A stretch of DNA of 64,000 nucleotides from Nocardioides sp. SLBN-35 (GTDB lineage: Bacteria; Actinomycetota; Actinomycetes; Propionibacteriales; Nocardioidaceae): NCBI RefSeq assembly GCF_006715725.1, contig NZ_VFNU01000001.1, forward strand, positions 3,906,001 through 3,970,000, read 5' to 3'. The stretch's first letter is position 1. Every line of letters begins with the position of its first letter. The position numbers and the translations under genes were made by a program. This document shows positions 8,228 through 15,217 of the stretch, piece by piece. Below the pieces are notes generated by a model. That model searched no databases. It was not told the origin of the DNA and saw only the letters and a list, made by a program, of their open reading frames with translations.

Positions 8228-9111
8228 GGGGCGACCTCCGCGACGCCGTGGCTGAGCACCGGCCGGTCGCCGCGCTCGGGGCAGTACGACGCCAGGATGA
8301 GCCGGTCGCCGTCACGCCACACCGAGGTGCGGATGGTCTCGCCGGGCACCAGGGTCCCGGCGAAGCGGACCGCGATGCCGCGCAGCCGGGTGGCATCGCC
8401 GTCGAGGAGCCCGTCGACGAGCGTCTTCGCGACGATTCCGTACGACGCGAGGCCGTGCAGGATCGGCCGGTCGAAGCCGGCGGACGCGGCGAAGGCCGGG
8501 TCGGCGTGCAGCGGGTTGAGGTCGCCGTTGAGGCGGTAGAGCAGCGCCTGTCCCGGCGTCGTGGGGCTGTCGAGCACGTGGTCCGGCGCCCGGTCGGGGG
8601 CGCGCCAGGTCGTGTCCGGCCCCGGCTCGCCGCCGAAGCCGCCCTCGCCGCGGGCCCAGACCTGCATCTGCGCGGTCCACAGCGGGCCGTCGGCGTCGCT
8701 GACCCGGTGCTCGAGCACGACCACGGCGGCCTTGCCCTTGTCCCGGACGTCGGCGACGCGGGTGCTCAGCTCGGCGGTGCCGGCGGCCGGGATCGGCCGG
8801 TGCACGGTGAGCGCCTGGCCGCCGTGCAGGATCCGGCGCAGGTCCACGTCGATGCCCGGCATCCGCATCGCCGGGGCACCCGGCTCGTCGCCGGCCGAGA
8901 TCGTCCTGCCGGCGACGACCGCGAAGGTCGGCAGCACCTGGAGACCTCGCTCGTCCACCCCGTGCTCGAAGGTCCAGGCCAGCTCGGGGTCGACGTCCGC
9001 GTGCTGCCCGGCACCGAGCGAGAGGTGGTAGAGCAGCACGTCGCGCCGGGTCCAGGAGATGGTGCGGACCGCCGGCGGTGCGGCGAGTGCGGTGGCGACG
9101 TCGATCGGCAT
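8224..9111 (-). CDS. MaoC-family 2-enoyl-CoA hydratase
   Basis: A 295-residue double-hotdog hydratase. The C-terminal half holds the hydratase-2 motif, here YRLNGDLNPLHADPAFA followed by GFDRPILHGL, with catalytic Asp and His. The N-terminal half is the degenerate hotdog (YHLSLGAG, LQVLPTFAVV). In mycobacteria similar proteins hydrate CoA thioesters of the cholesterol side chain and peroxisome-type beta-oxidation; the same role is inferred here from the steroid context. The ATG at 9111 is twelve bases after the SDR stop, and the stop overlaps the thioesterase start. Confidence 0.85.
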   Translation of the reverse strand: MPIDVATALAAPPAVRTISWTRRDVLLYHLSLGAGQHADVDPELAWTFEHGVDERGLQVLPTFAVVAGRTISAGDEPGAPAMRMPGIDVDLRRILHGGQALTVHRPIPAAGTAELSTRVADVRDKGKAAVVVLEHRVSDADGPLWTAQMQVWARGEGGFGGEPGPDTTWRAPDRAPDHVLDSPTTPGQALLYRLNGDLNPLHADPAFAASAGFDRPILHGLASYGIVAKTLVDGLLDGDATRLRGIAVRFAGTLVPGETIRTSVWRDGDRLILASYCPERGDRPVLSHGVAEVAP

Positions 9112-9122
9112 CGGGTCCCCGC

Positions 9123-9899
9123 TCAGTAGTGCCCGGCCGGGCGAAGCGTCGCCTCGGCCCCACCGTCGACGTAGATCACCTGTCCGGTGACGTGGCTGTT
9201 GGCCTCGCTCACCAGCCACGCGAGCAGCTCCGCCGGGGCCTGCGGCTCGGCGTAGCCGTTGAGCGGCATCGGGACCGCCGCGTCCATCACGGCGCGCATC
9301 TTCGGGTCGTCCATGAGCCCGGCGCTCATCGGCGTGAGGATGACGCCGGGTGCGATCACGTTGAGCGGTACGCCCGCGTCGGCCCACCCGGGCGCGACGC
9401 AGGTGGTGCGGGCCCAGCGCGCGAGGGCCGCCTTGGTGGACGGGTAGATCCGGGTCGGCGCGCCCTCGTCGACCAGGGCCGCTGCGCGGTCGGTGGCGGC
9501 CGTCGTACGGCCGGCGAGGAGGTGGTCGACCAGCTCGGGGTCGTTGGGCTGGGTGCCGGAGATCGAGCCGACCACGGCCACCCGGCCGGCCTCGGAGGCA
9601 GCCAGCGCCGGCTGCAGCCCGGCCACGAGCTCGACGGTGCCGAAGTAGTTGACCTCGACCATCAGCGGGCTCGGGACCGAGGTGCCGGCGCAGGTCACCA
9701 GCGCGTCGAGGACGCCGTCGCAGCGCTCGGTGATGCCGGCGACGGCGGCGGCGCGGCCCTCGGCGGTCGCGAGGTCGACGACGAGGTCCGCGTCGACCCG
9801 GTCGACGGTGATGACGCGGTCGCCGCGGGACGCGAGGATCCTCGTGAGCGCGGCGCCGATCCCGGAGGCGGAACCGGTGACGGCGATGGTGCGGGACAT
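9123..9899 (-). CDS. SDR, 3-alpha-hydroxysteroid dehydrogenase-like
   Basis: A 258-residue SDR with TGSASGIG at residues 9-16, CAGT in place of NNAG, and catalytic Ser (VVGSISGT) and YPSTK motif. The insert of about 25 residues between catalytic Ser and Tyr and the short N-terminal half resemble bacterial 3-alpha-hydroxysteroid dehydrogenase/carbonyl reductase (HsdA type), which oxidises the 3-alpha-hydroxyl of bile acids and androsterone. This assignment comes from motif memory and context, not alignment. A GGAGGA ribosome site lies six bases before the ATG. It follows the frameshifted SDR and precedes the MaoC gene. Confidence 0.7.
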   Translation of the reverse strand: MSRTIAVTGSASGIGAALTRILASRGDRVITVDRVDADLVVDLATAEGRAAAVAGITERCDGVLDALVTCAGTSVPSPLMVEVNYFGTVELVAGLQPALAASEAGRVAVVGSISGTQPNDPELVDHLLAGRTTAATDRAAALVDEGAPTRIYPSTKAALARWARTTCVAPGWADAGVPLNVIAPGVILTPMSAGLMDDPKMRAVMDAAVPMPLNGYAEPQAPAELLAWLVSEANSHVTGQVIYVDGGAEATLRPAGHY

Positions 9900-9912
9900 G
9901 GATTCCTCCGTG

Positions 9913-9939
9913 CTGGGTCTGGTTCTGGGTCTGGGTCTG
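9913..9939. repeat. Hexanucleotide direct repeat CTGGGT x4.5
   Basis: Four and a half near-identical CTGGGT units (one is CTGGTT) fill most of the short gap between the SDR start at 9899 and the frameshifted SDR stop at 9949. Such a tract can change length by slippage. No function is visible. Confidence 0.7.
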
Positions 9940-9948
9940 TCGGGGTGA

Positions 9949-10696
9949 TCAGATGTGGGAGCCGCCGTCGACCCGCAGGTCGAGGCCGGTGAGGTACGAC
10001 GCGTCGGGCGAGGCCGCGAACGCGATCGCGGACGCGATCTGCTCGGGGCGCGCCGGGCCGAGGGGCGAGCGGATCCGGTCGAACGCGCTCAGGTCGAGGC
10101 CCGGCTCCACGGCGACCGAGCGGGTGAGCGGGGTGTCGACCGTGCCCGGGGAGACCGGGACGACCCGGATCCCGCGGCCGACCAGCTCGGCGGCCAGGCT
10201 CAGCGAGAAGCCGAGCACGGCGCCCTTCGACGCGGAGTACGCCGACATGTAGGGGTTGCCGTGGGCCGCGGACGTCGAGGCGACGTTGACGATCACTCCG
10301 GCGCCGTCGGGCAGCAGCGGCACGACCTCGCGGCAGAAGACCGCCGTACCGACCAGGTTGATCTCGAACAGGTCGCGCAGGTCGGCGACCGACAGGGACG
10401 TGATCGGCGTGGTGCGGTGGGCGCCGGCGACGTTGACGAGGACCTCGACGCTTCGCTCGCGCATGTCGCGCCGCCCGGACCGTGGCGACCACCGCTGCCT
10501 CGTCGGTCACGTCGACGACGGCGGTCACGACCCGGCCGGTCCCGACCGACGTCGCGACCGTGTCGGCGAGACCGGCCGCGTCGCGGTCGACGGCGAACAC
10601 CGCCGCCCCCTCGGCGACCAGGCGCACGACCGTCGACTGGCCGATGCCCGACGCCGCACCGGTGACGATGACGTTGGTGCCGCTGAACCTCTGCAT
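9949..10696 (-). pseudogene. SDR gene split by a frameshift
   Basis: The N-terminal part (10696 to about 10465) reads FSGTNVIVTGAASGIGQST and continues to VATVRAAR. The C-terminal part (about 10464 to 9949) continues in another frame with VLVNVAGAHRTTP, the catalytic SAYSASKGA and a normal end LTGLDLRVDGGSHI. Together they make one ordinary SDR of about 248 residues, but the span is 748 bases, one more than a multiple of three. The break falls near 10465-10480 in a CG-rich run. A -10 TAGGGT (10704-10709) lies seven bases before the ATG and the regulon motif is intact upstream, so inactivation is recent, or the base is a sequencing error. Confidence 0.75.
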
Positions 10697-10740
10697 GGCC
10701 CGGACCCTAGGGACGATCGCGTCCCGGGGCCCCCGCGATC

Positions 10741-10755
10741 ACCGGTCAGTGGGAG
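10741..10755. promoter_or_regulatory. Candidate steroid-regulon operator
   Basis: ACCGGTCAGTGGGAG, with core CCGGTCAGTGG centred at 10747, is 38 bp upstream of the TAGGGT -10 of the SDR-SDR-MaoC-thioesterase operon. It lies between the tetR stop and that operon. Confidence 0.55.
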
Positions 10756-10765
10756 TGCGCGGCGC

Positions 10766-11368
10766 TCAGTCGTCGAGGGGGCGCAGCAGCAGTGCGCAGG
10801 CGGCCCGGATGTCGTCCTCGGCGTCCTCGACCGAGAACCGGCCGTTGAGCAGGGAGACCAGGGTTCCGAACCAGCAGGAGATGATCAGCCGGACCTGGCG
10901 TTCGCCCTCCTCGCTCACCTCGCTCATCCCCGCTGCCCGCTGGACGATCCGCGCGAAGCGCACGTCGTCGAAGGCCGACTCCTGCGAGCCCATCGCGTAG
11001 GCCTGGCTGTTGGCCTGGATCATCGCCAGCGAGAGCTTCGGCATCCGGACCATCTCGCGGCTGATCCGGATCAGCAGGTCGGCCACCCCGGCGACCGGAT
11101 CGGCCACCGCGGCTCCGTCGGGCCCCTGGTCGTACTCCCCCACCCGCCAGCGCATGACCGAGCTGAACAGGTCGACCTTCGACGGGAAGTAGCGGTAGAG
11201 CGTGGCGATCGCGACGTTCGCCTGCCTGGCGACGTCGTTCATCTGGACGTGGTCGAGGCCGTGCTCGGCGCCGAGCTTGGCCGCGGCCCGCAGGATCCGC
11301 TGGTAGCGGTCCTTCTGGACGTTCGAGCTGGGCTTGGCCGCGGGCCGGCCTTCGGCGATCCGTGGCAC
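10766..11368 (-). CDS. TetR-family transcriptional regulator, KstR-like
   Basis: A 200-residue regulator with an N-terminal TetR helix-turn-helix: RYQRILRAAAKLGAEHG, then VARQANVAIATLYRYFPSK, the recognition helix that is very similar to that of KstR-type steroid regulators. The C-terminal ligand domain is all-helical. The start is GTG 11368 with AGGGAG seven bases upstream; an upstream ATG at 11431 adds an Arg-rich stretch that overlaps a motif copy. The gene is divergent from kshA and both lie beside two copies of the CCGGTSASTGG motif, so it is a leading candidate for the protein that reads that motif. The match to KstR itself is not established. Confidence 0.8.
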   Translation of the reverse strand: MPRIAEGRPAAKPSSNVQKDRYQRILRAAAKLGAEHGLDHVQMNDVARQANVAIATLYRYFPSKVDLFSSVMRWRVGEYDQGPDGAAVADPVAGVADLLIRISREMVRMPKLSLAMIQANSQAYAMGSQESAFDDVRFARIVQRAAGMSEVSEEGERQVRLIISCWFGTLVSLLNGRFSVEDAEDDIRAACALLLRPLDD

Positions 11369-11434
11369 TGCTGACTCCCTCCGGTGGCTGCGTCCCGATG
11401 GTCGGACCAGACGGGGGCGATCGGTTCGCATGCT

Positions 11435-11505
11435 ACCGGTCAGTGGGACCGTGGACCGGTTGATCGGACCTGTCGACCGGGCGCGCTCCTTCCGGTGAGT
11501 GGGAC
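11435..11505. promoter_or_regulatory. Two motif copies between tetR and kshA
   Basis: ACCGGTCAGTGGGAC (11435-11449) and TCCGGTGAGTGGGAC (11491-11505) lie 56 bp apart in the 250-bp tetR-kshA divergent region. Neither has a clear TANNNT at 38 bp on either strand, unlike the copies elsewhere, so the promoter positions here are unresolved. A weaker copy CCGGTCAGACT is at 11531-11541. Confidence 0.45.
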
Positions 11506-11619
11506 CGACGGCACCGGCCGTCGTACGGCGCCGGTCAGACTCGCCAGACCAGACATCCGCGCCCGGCGTCCTCCACCGGCACGCACCGGCGCGACGAATC
11601 CTCGAGGGGAGATCCGCAC

Positions 11620-12777
11620 ATGACCGCAGTCGGAGACGAGGTCCGCCACATCGAGTCGGGTCCGCCGCCCACCCGCTTCGCCCGCGGCTGGCACTGCCTG
11701 GGACTGGTCCGCGACTTCGACGACGGGAAGCCGCACCAGATCAACGCCTTCGGCCAGAAGCTCGTGGTGTTCGCCGGCGAGGACGGCGCGATCAACGTGC
11801 TCGACGCCTACTGCCGGCACATGGGCGGTGACCTGTCGCAGGGCGAGGTCAAGGGCAACGAGATCGCCTGCCCGTTCCACGACTGGCGCTGGGGTGGCGA
11901 CGGCCGCTGCAAGCAGATCCCCTACGCCCGCCGCGTCCCGCTGCGCGCGCGCACCGCCGCGTGGCCGACGATGACCCAGGACGGCATGCTCTTCGTCTGG
12001 AACGACCCGGAGGGCAACCCTCCGACCGAGGACGCGGTCATCCCGCGCATCGAGGGCTACGACAACCCCGAATGGACCGACTGGGTCTGGTACACGACGA
12101 GGATCGAGGGCTCGAACTGCCGCGAGATCGTCGACAACGTCGTGGACATGGCGCACTTCTTCTACGTGCACTTCACCTTCCCGACGTACTTCAAGAACAT
12201 CTTCGAGGGCTCGGTCGCCACCCAGCTGATGACGGGCACCGGCCGTGAGGACGTCGCCCGCCCGCAGAACAGCGGCGACGGCCCGAAGAGCACGGGGACG
12301 ACGTCGACCGCGGCGTACTACGGGCCGTCGTTCATGATCGACGACGTCACCTACCACTACAGCGACGGCAACGACATGCCCACGACGCTGATCAACTGCC
12401 ACTACCCGATCGACGCGAACTCGTTCGTGCTGCAGTACGGGATCATGACGAAGAAGCCGGCCGGCGTCGAGGACGAGGCGGCCACCGCCACCGCCCGCAG
12501 GCTGGGCGACTTCATCCGGATCGGCTTCGAGCAGGACGTCCAGATCTGGCGCAACAAGGCACGCATCGAGAACCCGCTGCTGTGCGAGGAGGACGGGCCG
12601 GTCTACCAGCTGCGACGGTGGTACGAGCAGTTCTACGTCGACGCCGACCAGGTCACCCCGGAGATGGTCGAGCGCTTCGAGTTCGAGATCGACACCACCA
12701 AGCCCAACGAGGCCTGGCGGGCCGAGGTCGAGGAGAACCTCGCCAAGCGCGCAGCCGCCTCCGGCCAGCCGGTCTGA
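11620..12777 (+). CDS. kshA: 3-Ketosteroid 9-alpha-hydroxylase, oxygenase component
   Basis: A 385-residue Rieske non-heme iron oxygenase. The [2Fe-2S] ligands are C65-x-H67 (YCRHMGGDL) and C84-x2-H87 (ACPFHDWRWGGDGRCK); the mononuclear iron site is in N173-VVDMAHFFYVH with H179 and H184. Long stretches (ARGWHCLGLV, PTYFKNIFEG, YQLRRWYEQFYVD) match KshA of Mycobacterium and Rhodococcus. It 9-alpha-hydroxylates androstadienedione, which opens ring B to the 9,10-seco product used by HsaA-D. A GAGGGGAG ribosome site precedes the ATG. It needs a reductase (KshB) that is not in this window. The stop overlaps the next start in TGATG. Confidence 0.95.
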   Translation: MTAVGDEVRHIESGPPPTRFARGWHCLGLVRDFDDGKPHQINAFGQKLVVFAGEDGAINVLDAYCRHMGGDLSQGEVKGNEIACPFHDWRWGGDGRCKQIPYARRVPLRARTAAWPTMTQDGMLFVWNDPEGNPPTEDAVIPRIEGYDNPEWTDWVWYTTRIEGSNCREIVDNVVDMAHFFYVHFTFPTYFKNIFEGSVATQLMTGTGREDVARPQNSGDGPKSTGTTSTAAYYGPSFMIDDVTYHYSDGNDMPTTLINCHYPIDANSFVLQYGIMTKKPAGVEDEAATATARRLGDFIRIGFEQDVQIWRNKARIENPLLCEEDGPVYQLRRWYEQFYVDADQVTPEMVERFEFEIDTTKPNEAWRAEVEENLAKRAAASGQPV

Positions 12778-13121
12778 TGGCGGTCCGGCCCGACGTCCGG
12801 CTCGACGACGCCCCCATGCAGCCCGTCACCTGCGGGACCTGCGGGGCGCTCGTCGCGGCCCGGAAGAGCTCGTGGGACCAGACCAGCATCCAGTGGAACG
12901 ACGCGGCGCTCGCCGCGTGCATGGAGCGCCGGGCCTCGTCCCCGCGCCCCGGTCCCAACGGCGCCACCTTCACCGGCTGCGCCGCGCTGCGTGACGCGAT
13001 CCGGGAGGCCGCCGTACGCGGCGACCTGGACGTCGTGGACGCCGCACCGCTCAGGACCAATCCTTCCCACCACGACCAGCACGACCACCACGACCACCAC
13101 GACACGGAGGTGCACGCCTGA
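12777..13121 (+). CDS. Small Cys4/His-rich protein coupled to kshA
   Basis: A 114-residue protein not recognised by family name. It has a CxxC pair (C19-GTC22) followed by SSWDQTSIQW, then single cysteines C48 and C68, so four cysteines could hold zinc or an Fe-S cluster. The last 20 residues are a His/Asp tail (HHDQHDHHDHHD) likely to bind metal. It is translationally coupled to kshA and to the following SDR by TGATG overlaps, so it should be made with the Rieske oxygenase. A metallochaperone, ferredoxin-like or assembly role is inference. Mycobacterial kshA also has a small uncharacterised neighbour, but homology was not tested. Confidence 0.75.
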   Translation: MAVRPDVRLDDAPMQPVTCGTCGALVAARKSSWDQTSIQWNDAALAACMERRASSPRPGPNGATFTGCAALRDAIREAAVRGDLDVVDAAPLRTNPSHHDQHDHHDHHDTEVHA

Positions 13122-13921
13122 TGGGCGTCGACCTGGAACGCCACGGCCCCTGGGCCGTCATCGCCGGCGGCTCGGAGGGCGTCGGCGCGTCCTTCGCCCG
13201 CCAGCTCGCCGAGACGGGCCTCAACCTCGTCCTGCTGGCCCGCAAGCCCGGCCCGCTGGAGGAGACCGCGACCGCGTGCCGTGAGCTCGGCGTCGACGTA
13301 CGGACCCTCGCGGTGGACCTCACCGACCCCGACGCGATCAAGCAGGTCGCCGAGGTGACCGACGACCTCGAGGTCGGGCTGCTGGTCTTCAACGCCGGCG
13401 CCAACACCTACGGCCACGAGTTCGTCACCGGCGACCTCGACCGCTTCCAGGGCGTGATCGACCTCAACGTCACCGCCCAGCTCGCCCTCGTCCAGCACTT
13501 CGGCGCCCCGATGCGCGAGCGGCGCCGCGGCGGCATCCTGCTGATCGGCTCCCTGGCCGGCTACATGGGCTCGGCCCAGATCAGCATCTACGCCGCGGTG
13601 AAGTCCTTCTGCCGGGTCTTCGCCGAGGGCCTGTGGCTGGAGATGCAGGAGTACGACGTCGACGTGCTCGAGTTCGTCCTCGGCGTCACCCGCACCCCCG
13701 CCATGGAGCGCGCCGGCCTGAACTTCGACATCCCCGGCATGCACGTCTCCGAGCCCGACGACGTCGCCCGCCAGGCCCTCTCCCTGCTCCAGGACGGCCC
13801 GGTCCAGGTCGCCGAGGGCAACGAGAGGGTCGCCGAGATCCGCAGCGGCCACGACCGCTCCGCCCTCGTCCGCGACGCCCTCGCGAAGTCCAGGAAGCTG
13901 CTGCCTGCCGCCTCTGACTAG
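13121..13921 (+). CDS. Short-chain dehydrogenase/reductase
   Basis: A 266-residue SDR of the classical 'SDR family NAD(P)-dependent oxidoreductase' type: IAGGSEGVG glycine motif near residue 15, NAGAN near residue 91, catalytic LIGSLAGY and SIYAAVKSF with Tyr and Lys. The C-terminal half predicts a membrane-associated or lipid-substrate SDR (DVLEFVLGVTRTP). It is the third gene of the kshA operon, its ATG overlapping the previous stop. A hydroxysteroid or side-chain hydroxyl substrate is likely from context. Confidence 0.8.
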   Translation: MGVDLERHGPWAVIAGGSEGVGASFARQLAETGLNLVLLARKPGPLEETATACRELGVDVRTLAVDLTDPDAIKQVAEVTDDLEVGLLVFNAGANTYGHEFVTGDLDRFQGVIDLNVTAQLALVQHFGAPMRERRRGGILLIGSLAGYMGSAQISIYAAVKSFCRVFAEGLWLEMQEYDVDVLEFVLGVTRTPAMERAGLNFDIPGMHVSEPDDVARQALSLLQDGPVQVAEGNERVAEIRSGHDRSALVRDALAKSRKLLPAASD

Positions 13922-14060
13922 CGCGACCCGGCTCGAACTTGCTCCTGATTCGCGCCGACCCGGCGAAAAGTGGGTCGGGTTGTCGGCCGACCCGGCACAA
14001 AGTGGGTCGGGTTGTCGGCCGACCCGGCACAAAGTGGGTCGGGTTGTCGGCCGACCCGGC
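13922..14060. repeat. GACCCGGC repeat cluster with three 32-bp tandem units
   Basis: Directly after the SDR stop comes a copy of the module GACCCGGCTCGAA-n3-GCTCCT, then three tandem 32-bp units starting at 13954, 13986 and 14018 and a partial fourth at 14050. Units 2 and 3 are identical. Each unit contains the inverted arms CCGACCC and GGGTCGG. The same modules occur at 15131-15217 and 22091-22201. No open reading frame or spacer diversity is present. Confidence 0.85.
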
Positions 14061-14157
14061 TCCTCGATGTCGCAAGCAACACGCGATCCACGCTCCTGTC
14101 CACAGGTCGCGAGGCCCCGTGATTGGCCGCTATTCACGGTGGGGCACGCGGTCGGGC

Positions 14158-15126
14158 ATGAGACGAACCGACCTCGAAGGCCTGCCCTTCCTCCCCACCG
14201 GCTTCCCGCTCCCCCTCGACGCTCCATTCACCAGGGCCACCGCGCACCGTGAGGGCGGCCTCACTCCCCACCAGCTGGCCTGGTTGGTGGAGCAAGGGTT
14301 CCTGCGCCGCCTCCTCCGCAATGTGTACGTCGCCACCCCGGTCGCCGACAGCCTCGACCTGCGCTGCGCGGCCCTGCGCCTCGTCGTACCGCAGGATGCG
14401 GTCGTGTGCGACCGTCATGCCGGCTGGTTGCATGGCGCAGAGATGGTGCTCGCTCCCAACGAGCACCTCAACCTCGCACCGATCCGCGTCTTCCTGCCCG
14501 CACCGGGCCGCCGCCTGCGCAACGTCCTGGCTGACAGCGGTGAGCGGACCTTCGCCCGTGACGACGTCGTGGAGCTGAACGGACTTCGTGTCACCTCGCC
14601 GTTGCGTACGACGTGGGACCTCGGCCGCCAGCGGTACGCCGAACCGTCGCTGGCCGCGATGGACCAGATGCTCCGGCTGGGCTTGTTCTCCGCGGCCGAG
14701 CTCGCGGCCGGCGTACCGCGCTTCAAGGGGATGCGCTGGGTGACCGTCCTGCGCACGATGGTCGCCTACGTCGACGGCCGCGCCGAGTCGCCGCCGGAGT
14801 CGATCCTCCGGCTCCGCTGGATCCAGGCGCACCTGCCGACGCCCGTCCCCCAGCTCGAGGTGTTCGACGCCGTGGGAACCTTCCTCGCCAGGCTGGATCT
14901 CGGGAACGAGGCGCTGGCGTTCGCTGCCGAGTACGACGGCGACGAGTGGCACTCGAGTCCCGACCAGCTGCGGCACGACCGGGAGCGTCGCGCGCTGGTG
15001 GAGGCCGAGACCCCGTTCCGGATCGCCGCCGTGCGCAAGGAGAACCTCTTCGGGCCGCGTGCGGATGTCGAGGCCGTTCTTCGTCGCGGAGTCGCGGAGG
15101 CCCGGCGCGGTCGTGGCCCGCTCTGA
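14158..15126 (+). CDS. AbiEi-like / DUF559 nuclease-fold protein
   Basis: A 322-residue protein of a type common in actinobacterial accessory DNA. The N-terminal half has the AbiEi-antitoxin-like winged-helix layout (LTPHQLAWLVEQGFLRRLLRNVY, CDRHAGWLHG, LRVTSPLRTTWDLG). The C-terminal 80 residues are a DUF559/Vsr-like endonuclease fold, with AAEYDGDEWHSSPDQLRHD carrying the acidic and His residues. No partner AbiEii toxin gene is adjacent. The ATG at 14158 is preferred because the sequence before it is repeat DNA. The gene is bracketed by GACCCGGC repeats in opposite orientation, which suggests a transferred cassette. Biological role unknown. Confidence 0.7.
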   Translation: MRRTDLEGLPFLPTGFPLPLDAPFTRATAHREGGLTPHQLAWLVEQGFLRRLLRNVYVATPVADSLDLRCAALRLVVPQDAVVCDRHAGWLHGAEMVLAPNEHLNLAPIRVFLPAPGRRLRNVLADSGERTFARDDVVELNGLRVTSPLRTTWDLGRQRYAEPSLAAMDQMLRLGLFSAAELAAGVPRFKGMRWVTVLRTMVAYVDGRAESPPESILRLRWIQAHLPTPVPQLEVFDAVGTFLARLDLGNEALAFAAEYDGDEWHSSPDQLRHDRERRALVEAETPFRIAAVRKENLFGPRADVEAVLRRGVAEARRGRGPL

Positions 15127-15130
15127 CGAG

Positions 15131-15217
15131 AAGCCACCTTCTGCCGGGTCGACGCGATCTGCGCACCACCTTCTGCCGGGTCGACGGACTGCAGGAGCCA
15201 CTTCGCGCCGGGTCAGC
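15131..15217. repeat. GACCCGGC repeats, reverse orientation
   Basis: Three imperfect copies of CCACYTTCTGCCGGGTCGAC-like sequence start at 15134, 15166 and 15198. On the minus strand this reads GACCCGGC-gcGAAGTGGCTCCT and then CGACCCGGCAGAAGGTGG, matching the modules at 13922 and 22091. The stop codon TGA of the FAD gene is part of the first minus-strand module. Confidence 0.8.

Noticed and set aside
13954..14049. CRISPR-like array
   Set aside because: Units are contiguous without spacers and have no cas genes near.
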